This document shows, piece by piece, positions 50,850 to 59,638 of a DNA stretch of 64,000 nt (position 1 is the first letter of the stretch; each line of letters begins with the position of its first letter). The DNA is from Niveibacterium terrae (GTDB lineage Bacteria > Pseudomonadota > Gammaproteobacteria > Burkholderiales > Rhodocyclaceae), in NCBI RefSeq assembly GCF_048213115.1, contig NZ_CP172404.1, positions 310,001 to 374,000 on the forward strand. The letters are read 5' to 3'. Under the pieces are notes generated by a model. The model made no database searches. It saw nothing but the letters and a program-made list of their open reading frames with translations, and was not told the DNA's origin. Position numbers and translations under genes: made by a program.

Positions 50850-51296
50850 TCAGACTCCGGAATGAGCGGCTGAAACCCGGTCGATGAAGGCCTGCCAGAC
50901 TACATTGGGCTGCCAGACCTCGCGCAAGGGGAAGGATGCCACCTGCTCGTCCTCGCCAAGGACGAAGCGGCGATAGAGGTAGAGGAAGACTCCCGCCCGC
51001 ATGTTCTTACCGCAGTGCACCCAGATCTTGCGCTGAGCGAAGGCATCGAGTAGCGCCGCGAACTGTTCGAACTGGTCGGGCTTGGGCTCATCCCAGATGA
51101 CGGGAATCTGGAAATAGCTCAGGCCTCGCCGCGTCACCTTCTCAGCTTCGCCGGGTAGCGCGCTCGCTGCGGTCGGTGGCGCGAGGTTGATCACGACCTC
51201 GACGCCCAGCGAGGGTAGTGAGTCGATGTCGCGCTCGGTCAGTTGGCCCGACGACCACAGTCCATCAAAAACCTGGTAGGTGTTCTCGGCGTCCAT
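50850..51296 (-). CDS. protein tyrosine phosphatase-like protein, copy 1
   Basis: 148 aa starting MDAENTYQVFDGLWSSGQLT. The blocks LGVEVVINLAPPTAASALPG and KIWVHCGKNMRAGVFLYLYR match the DUF442/dual-specificity-phosphatase-like group. The P-loop is HC-GKNM-R, one residue shorter than the CX5R of active phosphatases, as in other members of this bacterial group. Enzyme activity is therefore uncertain. A paralogue lies at 52831-53268 with hflX between them, all on the same strand. Confidence 0.75.
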   Translation of the reverse strand: MDAENTYQVFDGLWSSGQLTERDIDSLPSLGVEVVINLAPPTAASALPGEAEKVTRRGLSYFQIPVIWDEPKPDQFEQFAALLDAFAQRKIWVHCGKNMRAGVFLYLYRRFVLGEDEQVASFPLREVWQPNVVWQAFIDRVSAAHSGV

Positions 51297-51366
51297 TTTC
51301 GCCCCTGGCTACATAGTTTTCAGCGCGTTCACAATACGCGCTTGCGCGCCGCCCGTGCGCGGCGAC

Positions 51367-52719
51367 TCAGCCCGCTTTCCCGATCTGCTCGCGCAGCCGT
51401 TCTATCGTGGCGGGTTCGCCGCGCACGCGGAAGAAGGCGCCCTGCTCGTCGGAACGCTCTTCGAGCACCGCGCAGTCCGCATAGAGCTCCTTGCGGAACT
51501 GCTGGGCGGACCAGGGCAGCAAGAGTTCGGCCTCGACCAGATCCTTCTGGAAGAAGGCGACGATCCTCTGGTGCAGCGCCGCGACTTCCTCCGGGCGGCG
51601 GGCACTCATGACCACGCAGTCCGGGTAGTGCGCGCGCAGTGTGGCTTCGCACTCGGCCTGGGCGGCTTCGTCGCCGACATGGTCGATCTTGTTGAAGACG
51701 CGCAGGCGGGGCAGCGTGTCCGCGCCGATCTCGGCGAGCACCTTGTCGGTGACTTCGAGCTGGCGCTCGAAACCGGGGTCGCTGGCGTCGATCACGTGCA
51801 GCAGCAGCGAGGCGTCCAGCGCTTCGTCGAGCGTCGACTTGAATGAAGCGACCAGCCCGTGCGGCAGGTTCTTGATGAAGCCGACGGTGTCGCTGACCAG
51901 CACCCGCGGAACGCTCTCCGGATAGAGCGTGCGCACGGTCGTGTCCAAGGTTGCGAACAGTTTGTTGGCGACCAGCACTTCGCTGCCGGTCAGCGCGCGC
52001 ATCAGGGTCGATTTTCCGGCGTTCGTGTAGCCGACCAGCGCGACGCTGGCGAGGCTTTGCCGTCCCTGGCGACGCGCGCGCTGGGTCTCGCGCTCGGCGC
52101 TCATTGCGACGATCTCCAGCTGCAGCTCGGCGATCCGGTCGCGGATCTTGCGCCGGTCCAGCTCGCTGTGCGACTCTCCCGCGCCCCGGCCGCCGACACC
52201 GCTGCGCTGTCGCCCTTGCGGGCCGGCGAGCTTGGCCGCTTCGCGCAGCCGCGGCGCCATGTAGCCGAGACGCGCGATCTCGACCTGGGCCTTGGCCGCG
52301 CGCGAGCGCGCATTGCGATGGAAGATCTCGAGGATGACCATGGTCCGGTCCATCACCTCGGCGCCCGCTTCGAGTTCGAGATTGCGCGCCTGCGAGGGTG
52401 AGATCTCATGGTCGACCAAGATCACATCGATCTCGCCGCCATCCGGGTCGGCGTACAGCGGCGAGCCGTCCGTATCGCTGATCCCCGCTTCTCCCGTCAC
52501 ATAGGCGTGGATCTCCTGCCGTTTACCTATGCCCAGGTAGCCCGTCGTGTCGAAGCTGGCCCGCTTCTGGATAAAGCTGCGGACGACCTGAAAACCCAGT
52601 GTTTTGGCCAGTTCGCGCAGTTCGGCCAGCGAGGCTTCGAACTCGACATCGCTGACCGTGGGCAGTTGCACCGCCGCGACGACGGCGCGGAGGATCTTCT
52701 CTTTGACTTCAGTGGGCAT
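51367..52719 (-). CDS. hflX: ribosome-associated GTPase HflX
   Basis: 450 aa. Rescues or splits stalled 70S ribosomes. The N-terminal HflX domain contains FDTTGYLGIGKRQEIHAYV, VDHEISPSQARNLE and GRGAGESHSELDRRKIRDRI. The GTPase domain has G1 GYTNAGKST, G3 DTVGFI with FATLDTT, and G4 NKID. The C-terminus has an extra beta domain. The start at 52719 gives the normal length; the frame is open to 52794. No hfq lies upstream, unlike the usual hfq-hflX order; two phosphatase-like genes flank it instead. Confidence 0.93.
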   Translation of the reverse strand: MPTEVKEKILRAVVAAVQLPTVSDVEFEASLAELRELAKTLGFQVVRSFIQKRASFDTTGYLGIGKRQEIHAYVTGEAGISDTDGSPLYADPDGGEIDVILVDHEISPSQARNLELEAGAEVMDRTMVILEIFHRNARSRAAKAQVEIARLGYMAPRLREAAKLAGPQGRQRSGVGGRGAGESHSELDRRKIRDRIAELQLEIVAMSAERETQRARRQGRQSLASVALVGYTNAGKSTLMRALTGSEVLVANKLFATLDTTVRTLYPESVPRVLVSDTVGFIKNLPHGLVASFKSTLDEALDASLLLHVIDASDPGFERQLEVTDKVLAEIGADTLPRLRVFNKIDHVGDEAAQAECEATLRAHYPDCVVMSARRPEEVAALHQRIVAFFQKDLVEAELLLPWSAQQFRKELYADCAVLEERSDEQGAFFRVRGEPATIERLREQIGKAG

Positions 52720-52830
52720 TCGCGGCTTGGCGCTTTCAAATGGGCAAAACCGGATAGTACGGGCTGCGGAGGCCGGCGGGGGGGAATGCTGCAATTCCGT
52801 GATGCGGGCAAGGCCGGGGCGAGCGGCGAA

Positions 52831-53268
52831 TCAGCGCTCAGCGCGGACCTTGTCGATGAAAGTCTGCCAGACCTCATCCGGTTTCCAGACCTGGTGCATC
52901 GGGAAGCCGGCCTTCTCTTCGCTATCGCCCAGCACGAGCAGACGGTAGAGGTGGATGAAGGTCGAAGCCCTCATGTTCCGGGCGCAGTGCACCCAGACGC
53001 GTCGCCCGCTCAGCGCACCGAGCAGGGCGGCAAACTGCGCGAAGTGACGCGACTCGGGAACCGTCCACGGAACCGGAAGCTGCAGATAGCCCATGCCCAG
53101 GGCGCTGACCCTCTCTGCCTCGCCTTCCAGAGCGTTCGACGAAGTCGGTGGCGCCAGGTTGATGACCCACTCGATGCCCAGCAAAGGCAGCTCGGCGATG
53201 TCCCGCGCCGAGAGCTGACCCGATGACCAAAGCCAGTCGAAGACCTGGTAAGTGTTTTCCGCGTCCAT
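52831..53268 (-). CDS. protein tyrosine phosphatase-like protein, copy 2
   Basis: 145 aa starting MDAENTYQVFDWLWSSGQLS, clearly paralogous to copy 1 over the whole length (LGIEWVINLAPPTSSNALEG; RRVWVHCARNMRASTFIHLY). The P-loop HC-ARNM-R again is CX4R. AGGAAAA lies before the ATG. The two copies differ enough that the duplication is not recent. Confidence 0.75.
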   Translation of the reverse strand: MDAENTYQVFDWLWSSGQLSARDIAELPLLGIEWVINLAPPTSSNALEGEAERVSALGMGYLQLPVPWTVPESRHFAQFAALLGALSGRRVWVHCARNMRASTFIHLYRLLVLGDSEEKAGFPMHQVWKPDEVWQTFIDKVRAER

Positions 53269-53428
53269 GCCTTTTCCTCTGTCCTGCGTTATCGAGCATC
53301 CAGATTTCCACACCCACGCCTGACGCGTCAGTGCGTTCGGAAACCGTTCAGCGTCTCGTTCAGCGAATCCGACCCAGCCCGGAAGTCTGCGACGAACTTC
53401 GCGCCCAGACCCGTCTGATCCGCTTCCG

Positions 53429-54004
53429 CTACGCTCCGTTGCAGCCCAGCGCGTAGCGCCGGTCCATCGCCTGGCGGCGTTTCTCGGCGAGCCAGCCACC
53501 TTCCTCGCTCGTGTGGTACTGCCGGCTCCGCGCATCGATGAGCCTGACCTCCTCGTCGATCCGCTGGCACTGCGCCAAGGCTTCGGCACCGGGTGCCGGG
53601 CGAGCCGCGATCACGCCCGCCGGTCGCGGGGCGGGCTCGGGAAGCGAAGGCCTGGCCATCGTGCGCACCGGATCGACCCCGTGCGCGGCGGGCGTTGCAT
53701 CGACGACGATCGTCTTCGCGCCCTCGGGACACGGTGAATCCGAATACCCGACGCGGCCCCGGCTCACGCACTTGAACAGCCTCGTCCCTGGCGCGCGCTC
53801 CGCGTGGGGCGGCGGAGGCGGGATATCGACTTCCGGCTCAGCGCGAGTCGCTTCGCGTGGCGGCGCCGAAATCCGCGTCGGGGCCGTGGCCTCCAAGTCC
53901 TCTTCAGGGATCAGAACTTCCCACGCGACAAAGCCCAGCATCGCGATGCCGAGAATGGCCAGAAAGGTGTGGCCGGAGGAATGCGCGGCGTGGGTGTAGG
54001 GCAT
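53429..54004 (-). CDS. membrane-anchored DUF4124-like protein
   Basis: 191 aa. One membrane helix (about 12-31: TFLAILGIAMLGFVAWEVL), a Pro-rich linker (VDIPPPPPHAERAPG), then FKCVSRGRVGYSDSPCPEGA, which matches the DUF4124 core. The C-terminal ~60 residues are helical with Cys and Arg (CQRIDEEVRLIDARSRQYHT). Probably faces the periplasm. Role unknown. The same architecture, shorter, is found at 44601-44912. Confidence 0.75.
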   Translation of the reverse strand: MPYTHAAHSSGHTFLAILGIAMLGFVAWEVLIPEEDLEATAPTRISAPPREATRAEPEVDIPPPPPHAERAPGTRLFKCVSRGRVGYSDSPCPEGAKTIVVDATPAAHGVDPVRTMARPSLPEPAPRPAGVIAARPAPGAEALAQCQRIDEEVRLIDARSRQYHTSEEGGWLAEKRRQAMDRRYALGCNGA

Positions 54005-54076
54005 GGGGGATGCTTTTGCCAGGAAGAGGGCATACGGGAAATGTCTGACTCCAGTTGCCCCTCTATGATATTTGTT

Positions 54077-55174
54077 TTAAGCGTTTGAGCCGGTGATTTC
54101 TCCGGCAATGTAAGAGGCAACGGTTGATTTGAATCTATCCGTATAGCCGAATATGTCGTCAACGCAGTTCAGTGAATAAATTTCCTCTTTCTTTGATTCG
54201 TCGAATGTGCCCAGTTTTAGCTTTTGGCTGTTGTTGAATCTCAGACGGCAGATAGGTTTTCTGTTGTTGTCGTCCAGCAGAATCGCACAATAGCTTTGGG
54301 CGTCGCGCATGACAATACGGGAAGGATTAACGGTTTCGCGAAGAATTGCGCGAACGGCGTGGAAGGCCTCAATCTCCTCGTCTGTTGTAATGATGTCGGT
54401 GGCAGATTTTTTGCCTTCATCCGAGGAGGGTGAAATTGGTTCTGGGGTGTTGGTTTGTTCTTGTGTCATCGCGCCTTTTAGGCGTTCGTTTATTCGCTCG
54501 CTGATGAGCTGTTCAAATGCGCGTCGCGTTATTGCGGTAAACTGGTCTTTTGTTGTGGGTGTGAAGCGTTTGGACCCTAAAAGGTCAGAAGATACCAAGC
54601 GTACAAAATCTTCAGATGGATTGGTCATCCATTCAGAAAGTCGGTTTTGTATTGCGCGCGTGTACTTCAGGTCATTTGCTGTGGTGAGGATTTCATCCAA
54701 ATCAAAGTCGATCTTGGCGAATTTTTTGAGCTCTTCGATGTCGCGTTCTTTGAAGTCCAGTATATTGAACTCAAAGAACGGCTTCTCGTCCATTTTGTTT
54801 GGCTGTTCAAGGTCTGTAAAAAACCTATAAATTATTCCGTTTGTTAGAATTCCGAATCGGGCTTCTGTGACGTGAAAGTATCTGAAAAGTTGGCTGGCTT
54901 GGTTTGTTCCTAGGTCGGCTCCAGCTTTCTTGCATTCAAAGAGAATTATCGGTTTTCCGTCTTTGAGTATTGCGTAATCGACTTTCTCGCCTTTCTTTGT
55001 TCCTATGTCGGCGATTAGTTCTGGTGTGACCTCCAGTGGGTCAAAGACATCGTAGCCAAGACTTCTTATTAGAGGCATGACCATGGCGTTCTTTGTGGCC
55101 TCTTCTGTCTGGATGAGATTCTTTGTCTCTGCTATTTTGTTGGCCAGTATTCTTATTTGATCAATGAAGTCCAT
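54077..55174 (-). CDS. stand-alone HsdR N-terminal-type nuclease
   Basis: 365 aa from the ATG at 55174, with AAAGGAGGA just upstream. The N-terminal ~180 residues are the PD-(D/E)XK nuclease domain of type I restriction HsdR subunits: Asp66 in EKVDYAILKDG, Glu80-x-Lys82 in ILFECKKAG and the QASQLFRYF helix. No helicase domain follows; the C-terminal half (about 250-365) is a beta-rich domain (SYCAILLDDNNRKPICRLRF). No hsdM or hsdS is nearby. GC is markedly lower than in neighbours, so it was probably acquired. A defence or DNA-processing role is likely but unproven. Confidence 0.85.
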   Translation of the reverse strand: MDFIDQIRILANKIAETKNLIQTEEATKNAMVMPLIRSLGYDVFDPLEVTPELIADIGTKKGEKVDYAILKDGKPIILFECKKAGADLGTNQASQLFRYFHVTEARFGILTNGIIYRFFTDLEQPNKMDEKPFFEFNILDFKERDIEELKKFAKIDFDLDEILTTANDLKYTRAIQNRLSEWMTNPSEDFVRLVSSDLLGSKRFTPTTKDQFTAITRRAFEQLISERINERLKGAMTQEQTNTPEPISPSSDEGKKSATDIITTDEEIEAFHAVRAILRETVNPSRIVMRDAQSYCAILLDDNNRKPICRLRFNNSQKLKLGTFDESKKEEIYSLNCVDDIFGYTDRFKSTVASYIAGEITGSNA

Positions 55175-55397
55175 GTTGATCCTCCTTTGGTAAGTGGATA
55201 TCTTTTGCTGATTAAGGTGATTGACTATTTTGGTGTGTTGCGTGATCTTCTTTGGCTGATGCTGCTGGATAGCTTTGCACTCTGGCTGTCGAAACAATAA
55301 GCCTTTCCGCCGAAGTGAGACTCCCGATTACTGCTGAACTTTGCTACGTAGTACTCGACCTTAGTCTGTTCGAGATGCAGGGAGTGGGAGCGGCGGT

Positions 55398-56213
55398 CTA
55401 TTTCGAGTCCGGTGAATGTTCTACCTCCATCTCTATCTCGACCTTCTCCCTCCCGATGACCTGGATCTGCTTCGTCTCTGGAATGAAGATGGCCAGCTGA
55501 GTCTCCGAGCTGTCGATTAAAAAGCCGCGCAGATCTGATGGACCTTCGCTGTGAAAAGTGGTGCAGCGCCGATCCGGAACCTTATCGGCGCAGCCGCTTT
55601 GGTATAAGGCGATTTGAACCGTTGCGATTTTTTTGCCCAAGGCCTCGCCTTGCGAGGCGGGAAGAACGAGTACGACCGCAAACACGATCGGGGCGGCGAG
55701 CACCAACAGGCAGACGGAAGCGCTATAGCCTGTCGTGAGGAGCAGAGCGAGCAGCCATTTGGGGAGCTTTCGTGAGCCGCGACGGAGCAAGTCGCGAGGG
55801 AGATTTTCTTTCCCGTGCAATATGAGCAGGACGCCGATATAGCTGAATACTGCGATGGCAGCGCCCCACTGCGCCAGTTTCCACCAGGCATGCAGGAGGC
55901 CGTTGTAGAGATCGACGAGGCTGTTCAGTGCGACGTAATAGCCGTTGATTTGCACCCATTCGATGGATTTCGGAAACAGCGTGGCATCCAGCCCCCAGGC
56001 CTTGTCATAGGCGGTGTGGAAGCAGTAGCCCGCGACATGCAGAACCAATCCGCCGATGGTGATCAGCAATGCTCCCCATTTCAGGACCACGCTCAAGAAT
56101 GCGGAAACCGAGCCTGATGGGGAGTCGCCTTTCCTGGCTGGAAGGGGGGCTGCGCGGGGCGGTCTGTGGATTGCTCGGCTGCGAGGTGGGGAAGAGGTGC
56201 GATACGGACTCAT
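55398..56213 (-). CDS. membrane protein, unknown function
   Basis: 271 aa from the ATG at 56213 with GGAG upstream. After a basic, disordered N-terminus there are three or four membrane helices (about 38-60, 108-132 and 151-185) and a soluble C-terminal domain of about 85 residues (KKIATVQIALYQSGCADKVP, GFLIDSSETQLAIFIPETKQ). The last block looks like a small beta domain exposed to cytoplasm or periplasm. No family recognised. Confidence 0.65.
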   Translation of the reverse strand: MSPYRTSSPPRSRAIHRPPRAAPLPARKGDSPSGSVSAFLSVVLKWGALLITIGGLVLHVAGYCFHTAYDKAWGLDATLFPKSIEWVQINGYYVALNSLVDLYNGLLHAWWKLAQWGAAIAVFSYIGVLLILHGKENLPRDLLRRGSRKLPKWLLALLLTTGYSASVCLLVLAAPIVFAVVLVLPASQGEALGKKIATVQIALYQSGCADKVPDRRCTTFHSEGPSDLRGFLIDSSETQLAIFIPETKQIQVIGREKVEIEMEVEHSPDSK

Positions 56214-56385
56214 CTGCGCTCTCCGCTTTTTGTTTTGTCGGAGAGGGGGGCGAAGGTACATCCGCCGCAAACGCTAAAAATAGAGTCCGCCTCGATGAGC
56301 TTAAGGGCTTCGAGTGCGAGGTCCAGCAGTCCTGCTTTCTTCCGGGGGCGCCGGCTCATGGCAGCGGGGTGCGATGAAGACTGCC

Positions 56386-56415
56386 CATTCTAGGGCGACG
56401 ATGGACGCCTTGGCA
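56386..56415 (+). repeat. 30-bp direct repeat, copy 1
   Basis: CATTCTAGGGCGACGATGGA followed by CGCCTTGGCA matches 57207-57236 at all but three positions, in the same orientation. The two copies bracket the haloacid dehalogenase gene. Confidence 0.6.
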
Positions 56416-56497
56416 GTCTCTTGTTACAAAATTTGTCGCGACTGCCCGGAGAGGACTTTCCAGCTGCGGCCGCCAGCGGCCTCAGGCGGGGCGCTGC

Positions 56498-57181
56498 TCA
56501 GCGGCAGAAGCGCGCGATCAGTTGGTCGGCGAGCTGATCCAGATCCCCGGCGATCGCGACGGGTTGCTCGCCGATCGCCAGCGGCGCATTCCCCGGCCGC
56601 TTGAGCAGCGCGCTATGCCAGCCCATCGCTGCGGCCCCAAGCGTATCCCAGGTATGGCAAGCGACGAGGCATAGCTGATCGGGCGAGGCGTTCAGCGCCA
56701 GTTCGACGGCCCGGTAGGCTTCCGGGGCGGGCTTGTAGCGTTTCGCGCCGTCGTCGATGCTGAAGGTCTGCTCGAAAAAGCCGTTCAGGCCGCCGCGTTC
56801 GAGCTGCTCGACGCAGAAGGCCTTGGGGTTGTTGGTCAGCGTGTAGAGCGTGAAACCGGCGTCACGAAGCTTGCCGAGGCCGCTCCTGACATCGGGGTGG
56901 GGCGGCATTGCGGCGATGGCTTTCTTCACCTCAATGACATCGGCTTCACTGACATGACTGCCGCGCACTTCCGCGACCATCTTCAGCACGGCTCCGGCCA
57001 GCTCTCCGAAACTGACATAGCCCTTGGCCAGCGTCAGCGCTTCCGAATGGAGGATGAGCTGCGCGAACCACTCGCGCATCGCGGACTCGTCCCCGAACAG
57101 GCGCTTGAAGTGCGGCGTCAGCGCTTCGAGATCGAACAGCGTTTCATTGACATCGAAAACCAGGAAGGGAAGTTTGTTCAT
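56498..57181 (-). CDS. haloacid dehalogenase, type II
   Basis: 227 aa HAD-superfamily enzyme. Asp10 in LVFDVNETLFDLEAL is the nucleophile; LYTLTNNPKAFCVEQLE, RYKPAPEAYRAVELALN and LVACHTWDTLGAAAMGW supply the Thr/Asn, Lys and Asp motifs. This pattern, with the VNETLFD start, is that of (S)-2-haloacid dehalogenases, which hydrolyse 2-halocarboxylates to hydroxy acids. The natural substrate may differ. The gene is flanked by a short direct repeat. Confidence 0.88.
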   Translation of the reverse strand: MNKLPFLVFDVNETLFDLEALTPHFKRLFGDESAMREWFAQLILHSEALTLAKGYVSFGELAGAVLKMVAEVRGSHVSEADVIEVKKAIAAMPPHPDVRSGLGKLRDAGFTLYTLTNNPKAFCVEQLERGGLNGFFEQTFSIDDGAKRYKPAPEAYRAVELALNASPDQLCLVACHTWDTLGAAAMGWHSALLKRPGNAPLAIGEQPVAIAGDLDQLADQLIARFCR

Positions 57182-57206
57182 CGTCAGGGTGCCTTTTGAG
57201 AGCGTT

Positions 57207-57236
57207 CATTCTAGGGTGACGATGGATGCCTTGGCG
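57207..57236 (+). repeat. 30-bp direct repeat, copy 2
   Basis: CATTCTAGGGTGACGATGGA followed by TGCCTTGGCG, second copy of 56386-56415. Similarity continues weakly for some 20 bp further (CTTGT, ACAAA/GCAAA). Confidence 0.6.
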
Positions 57237-57338
57237 CTGCCTTGTGGCAAAGACATTGCGGGTTTTGTCCGTCCCCTGGAGGGAGGGAAAGGAGCCCCGC
57301 TCCTGGCGACCGGGCTCCACGGGCTCGTTGGGGCGAGC

Positions 57339-57950
57339 CTATCGCACGCTCACGCCGTCTTCGGCTTCGAGGGTGCGCTTCTCCTGCGCCTCATCGGTTT
57401 TCCTGTCCCAGATCTCTTTGTAGGTGGAGTACTTGACCTGGATGTCCTCGGCGTTGTCCCTGGCCCAGCGCTCGCCTTTCGGCGTATTGGCGACCAGCTT
57501 GCCTTCCTCCAGCCAGGAGGGGAATCCCTTGTCTTTGAGGCTGTACTTGGCCTTCCGGTCTGCCTTGACCGGCCATAGCGAAAACCGCGCTTTCCAGAGA
57601 CCCATGCGGGGAGCGACGACCGCGTAATAGGTCTTGCCCGCGGCGAGTTCGGCATTGAGGAAGTCCGCCGCTTCCGAGACGACCATGAAGTGGTGCTTTC
57701 CCGGTGTCGTGTCGTAAACGATCTTGGTGCCGACCGAACTCACGCCCAGGAATACGGGCTTGCCGTCGCTGACGTCGAACAGCGGTGCCTGGATCGCACC
57801 GCCAAAGCTCGATGGACGGAGGAAGATGACGCGGCTGGTCTCTGCGGGTGGGGGTTTGAGCGCCTGCTCTTCGGCCGGTTTCATCAGGGAAGAAGCGCAG
57901 CCGCTCAGGAAGAGCACTGCGATGCAGAGAAATGAAGTCAGGGTTTTCAT
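57339..57950 (-). CDS. DUF2846-like lipoprotein
   Basis: 203 aa. MKTLTSFLCIAVLFLSGCAS carries a lipobox LSGC at residues 15-18, so it is exported and lipid-anchored. The core VIFLRPSSFGGAIQAPLFDV, PGKHHFMVVSEAADFLNAEL and AGKTYYAVVAPRM follows the DUF2846 pattern (a small beta sandwich). Function unknown. The upstream extension to 58043 is not used. Confidence 0.8.
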   Translation of the reverse strand: MKTLTSFLCIAVLFLSGCASSLMKPAEEQALKPPPAETSRVIFLRPSSFGGAIQAPLFDVSDGKPVFLGVSSVGTKIVYDTTPGKHHFMVVSEAADFLNAELAAGKTYYAVVAPRMGLWKARFSLWPVKADRKAKYSLKDKGFPSWLEEGKLVANTPKGERWARDNAEDIQVKYSTYKEIWDRKTDEAQEKRTLEAEDGVSVR

Positions 57951-58138
57951 GCTTCCTCGCGAAGAAAAGTGGGCAGTGGCACTCGGTCTCCGCGCGCTCA
58001 GTTCTGAGCGGGAATGTTCGCCTTGTCCGGGTAACGGCGACATGCGGATTCAGGCTTCCATTCTTCCGCTTGTTGTCTGCCCATGCAATGACTTATGGCG
58101 TGTTGCCTCCTGAACGAAGGCGTAGAAGGACGACGTCC

Positions 58139-59059
58139 CTAATCCAGCGCGACGCTGCGGTCGCCTTCCTCGGCGAAGCAGCCCTCGCCGAAGCCTTTCC
58201 AGCCTTCGCGGATTACGACGGTCTTGCCGCTCAGGCACAGCTCGGTGCGGGTCGTGGCCGGCGCGCGCGCCTTGACGAAGCGCTCGATCGCGGCGGGCAG
58301 ACTGACCCGGTACAGGTTGTCGGCGAGCTCGGCTTCGGGGTGGTCTTCGCGGTGCAGGAAGGGAACGAAGCGGCTCGCGAACATGAAGAGCGGGTTGATC
58401 CGGATCTCGCTGCCCGGGTAGCCGTTCGCGGCGAGCCAGGTCTGGGCTTCGCGGCGCTGCGCGGGAACCTCGGTCTGCATCGCGAGGCCGCCCCAGGCCT
58501 GGGCGATCATCTCGATGACCCACTGGTTGCAGTTCTGGTAGCGCGTCGAGAAGGGGTAGGCGTTCGCGCTGTACTCGCTCGCCAGCAGCGACAGCGACAG
58601 GCGTTTGTCCTCCGCGCCCATTCCGAGAAGGGCTTCCTCGGTCTTGGGCAGGAAGAGCAGCGAGACGTAGATGGACTTCATGTCGTCCTGGCTCAGCACG
58701 AAGCCGGGGACGCCCTGGTCGAAGATGCGCGGGCGTTCTTCCTTGCAGTCGAAGTAGAGCTGACGAACCTGCCAGCCGTTCTCGCCCTTCTGCGCGATGC
58801 CGGCGTGCGAGTAGCGGATGTCGAAGCGGCGCAGGTCCAGGCCGGAGCGGGAGATGATGGCCGCCTGCGCGCCGGAACCCTCGATGAGCTTCTCGACCAG
58901 GCTGCCCATCTGCAGCAAGCGGTCGGCCTGAACCGTGCCGATCTGGGCCGGGTGGCCGCAGTAGGACAGCGAGTCGGCGGACGCGGCGCCGCTCGCTAGC
59001 AGCGCCGCGGAGGCGATGGAAGCGAGCGCGAAGAGGCGCCGCCGGGCGCCTGCCTTCAT
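58139..59059 (-). CDS. DUF2145 family secreted protein
   Basis: 306 aa with a signal peptide (about 1-28, ending GAASADS). RFDIRYSHAGIAQKGENGW, VRQLYFDCKEERPRIFDQGV and RYQNCNQWVIEMIAQAWGGL are DUF2145 blocks. The His and Cys in SHAG and NCNQW suggest a papain-like (NlpC/P60-related) amidase fold in the periplasm. Its start codon directly abuts the stop of the upstream gene, so the two form an operon. Confidence 0.85.
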   Translation of the reverse strand: MKAGARRRLFALASIASAALLASGAASADSLSYCGHPAQIGTVQADRLLQMGSLVEKLIEGSGAQAAIISRSGLDLRRFDIRYSHAGIAQKGENGWQVRQLYFDCKEERPRIFDQGVPGFVLSQDDMKSIYVSLLFLPKTEEALLGMGAEDKRLSLSLLASEYSANAYPFSTRYQNCNQWVIEMIAQAWGGLAMQTEVPAQRREAQTWLAANGYPGSEIRINPLFMFASRFVPFLHREDHPEAELADNLYRVSLPAAIERFVKARAPATTRTELCLSGKTVVIREGWKGFGEGCFAEEGDRSVALD

Positions 59060-59521
59060 TTACAGCGTTACCGGAGCCGGATCGATCCGCGAAGTCCAGG
59101 CTTCGTCGAGCACCAGCGCGAAGGCATCGCCCGAACCCTGGTCGAAGACCGCGACGCCGTAGGGGCGGGCGCGAACCGAGACGATCGCATCGCGGCGGAC
59201 CTCGGTGCGGGCGAGCTGGTCGGCGCGCAGCGTCAGGTAGAAACCCTCGTCGGTGTTGGTCTGGGCGGCGGGAACGAGGGTCAGGCGAACCTGCGCCTTG
59301 GCCCCCGCGTCGGCGACTTCGACGACCCGGTAGTCGCCCTCATCGAGCTTGACGACCTTTGCCGCGCCCTTGCTCGATGCGGACAACGATTTGGAGAAGC
59401 TCTCGACGCTGACGGACAGGCTGTCCGAGATCGACATCAGCGAAGTCGAGCCGCACTGCGCGGCGGCGGAGTACAGGCACAGCGAAAGGAGGAGAGCGGA
59501 AAGGCGGAAGGAGCGGGACAT
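59060..59521 (-). CDS. secreted hypothetical protein paired with DUF2145
   Basis: 153 aa. A signal peptide (LLLSLCLYSAAAQCGSTS, about 8-25) precedes a Ser-rich stretch (SVSVESFSKSLSASSKGA) and a beta-rich domain (GDYRVVEVADAGAKAQVRLT, GFYLTLRADQLARTEVRR). It ends exactly where the DUF2145 gene starts. It is probably a periplasmic partner of that protein; no family name can be given. Confidence 0.75.
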   Translation of the reverse strand: MSRSFRLSALLLSLCLYSAAAQCGSTSLMSISDSLSVSVESFSKSLSASSKGAAKVVKLDEGDYRVVEVADAGAKAQVRLTLVPAAQTNTDEGFYLTLRADQLARTEVRRDAIVSVRARPYGVAVFDQGSGDAFALVLDEAWTSRIDPAPVTL

Positions 59522-59607
59522 GGCGGATGCAGGGAAAATGAATCGTGCGCCGATTTTACGCCAGAGCGGCTCCGCATGACCGATCCGGTGATGACGAACT
59601 GCTACAA

Positions 59608-59627
59608 GGCCCGCCCGGGGGCGGGCC
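59608..59627 (-). terminator. GC-rich hairpin after the PEP-CTERM gene
   Basis: GGCCCGCCC (59608-59616) pairs with GGGCGGGCC (59619-59627), followed on the minus strand by TTGTAGC. The U-tract is weak. Confidence 0.4.
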
Positions 59628-59638
59628 CGCAGTCCCGT

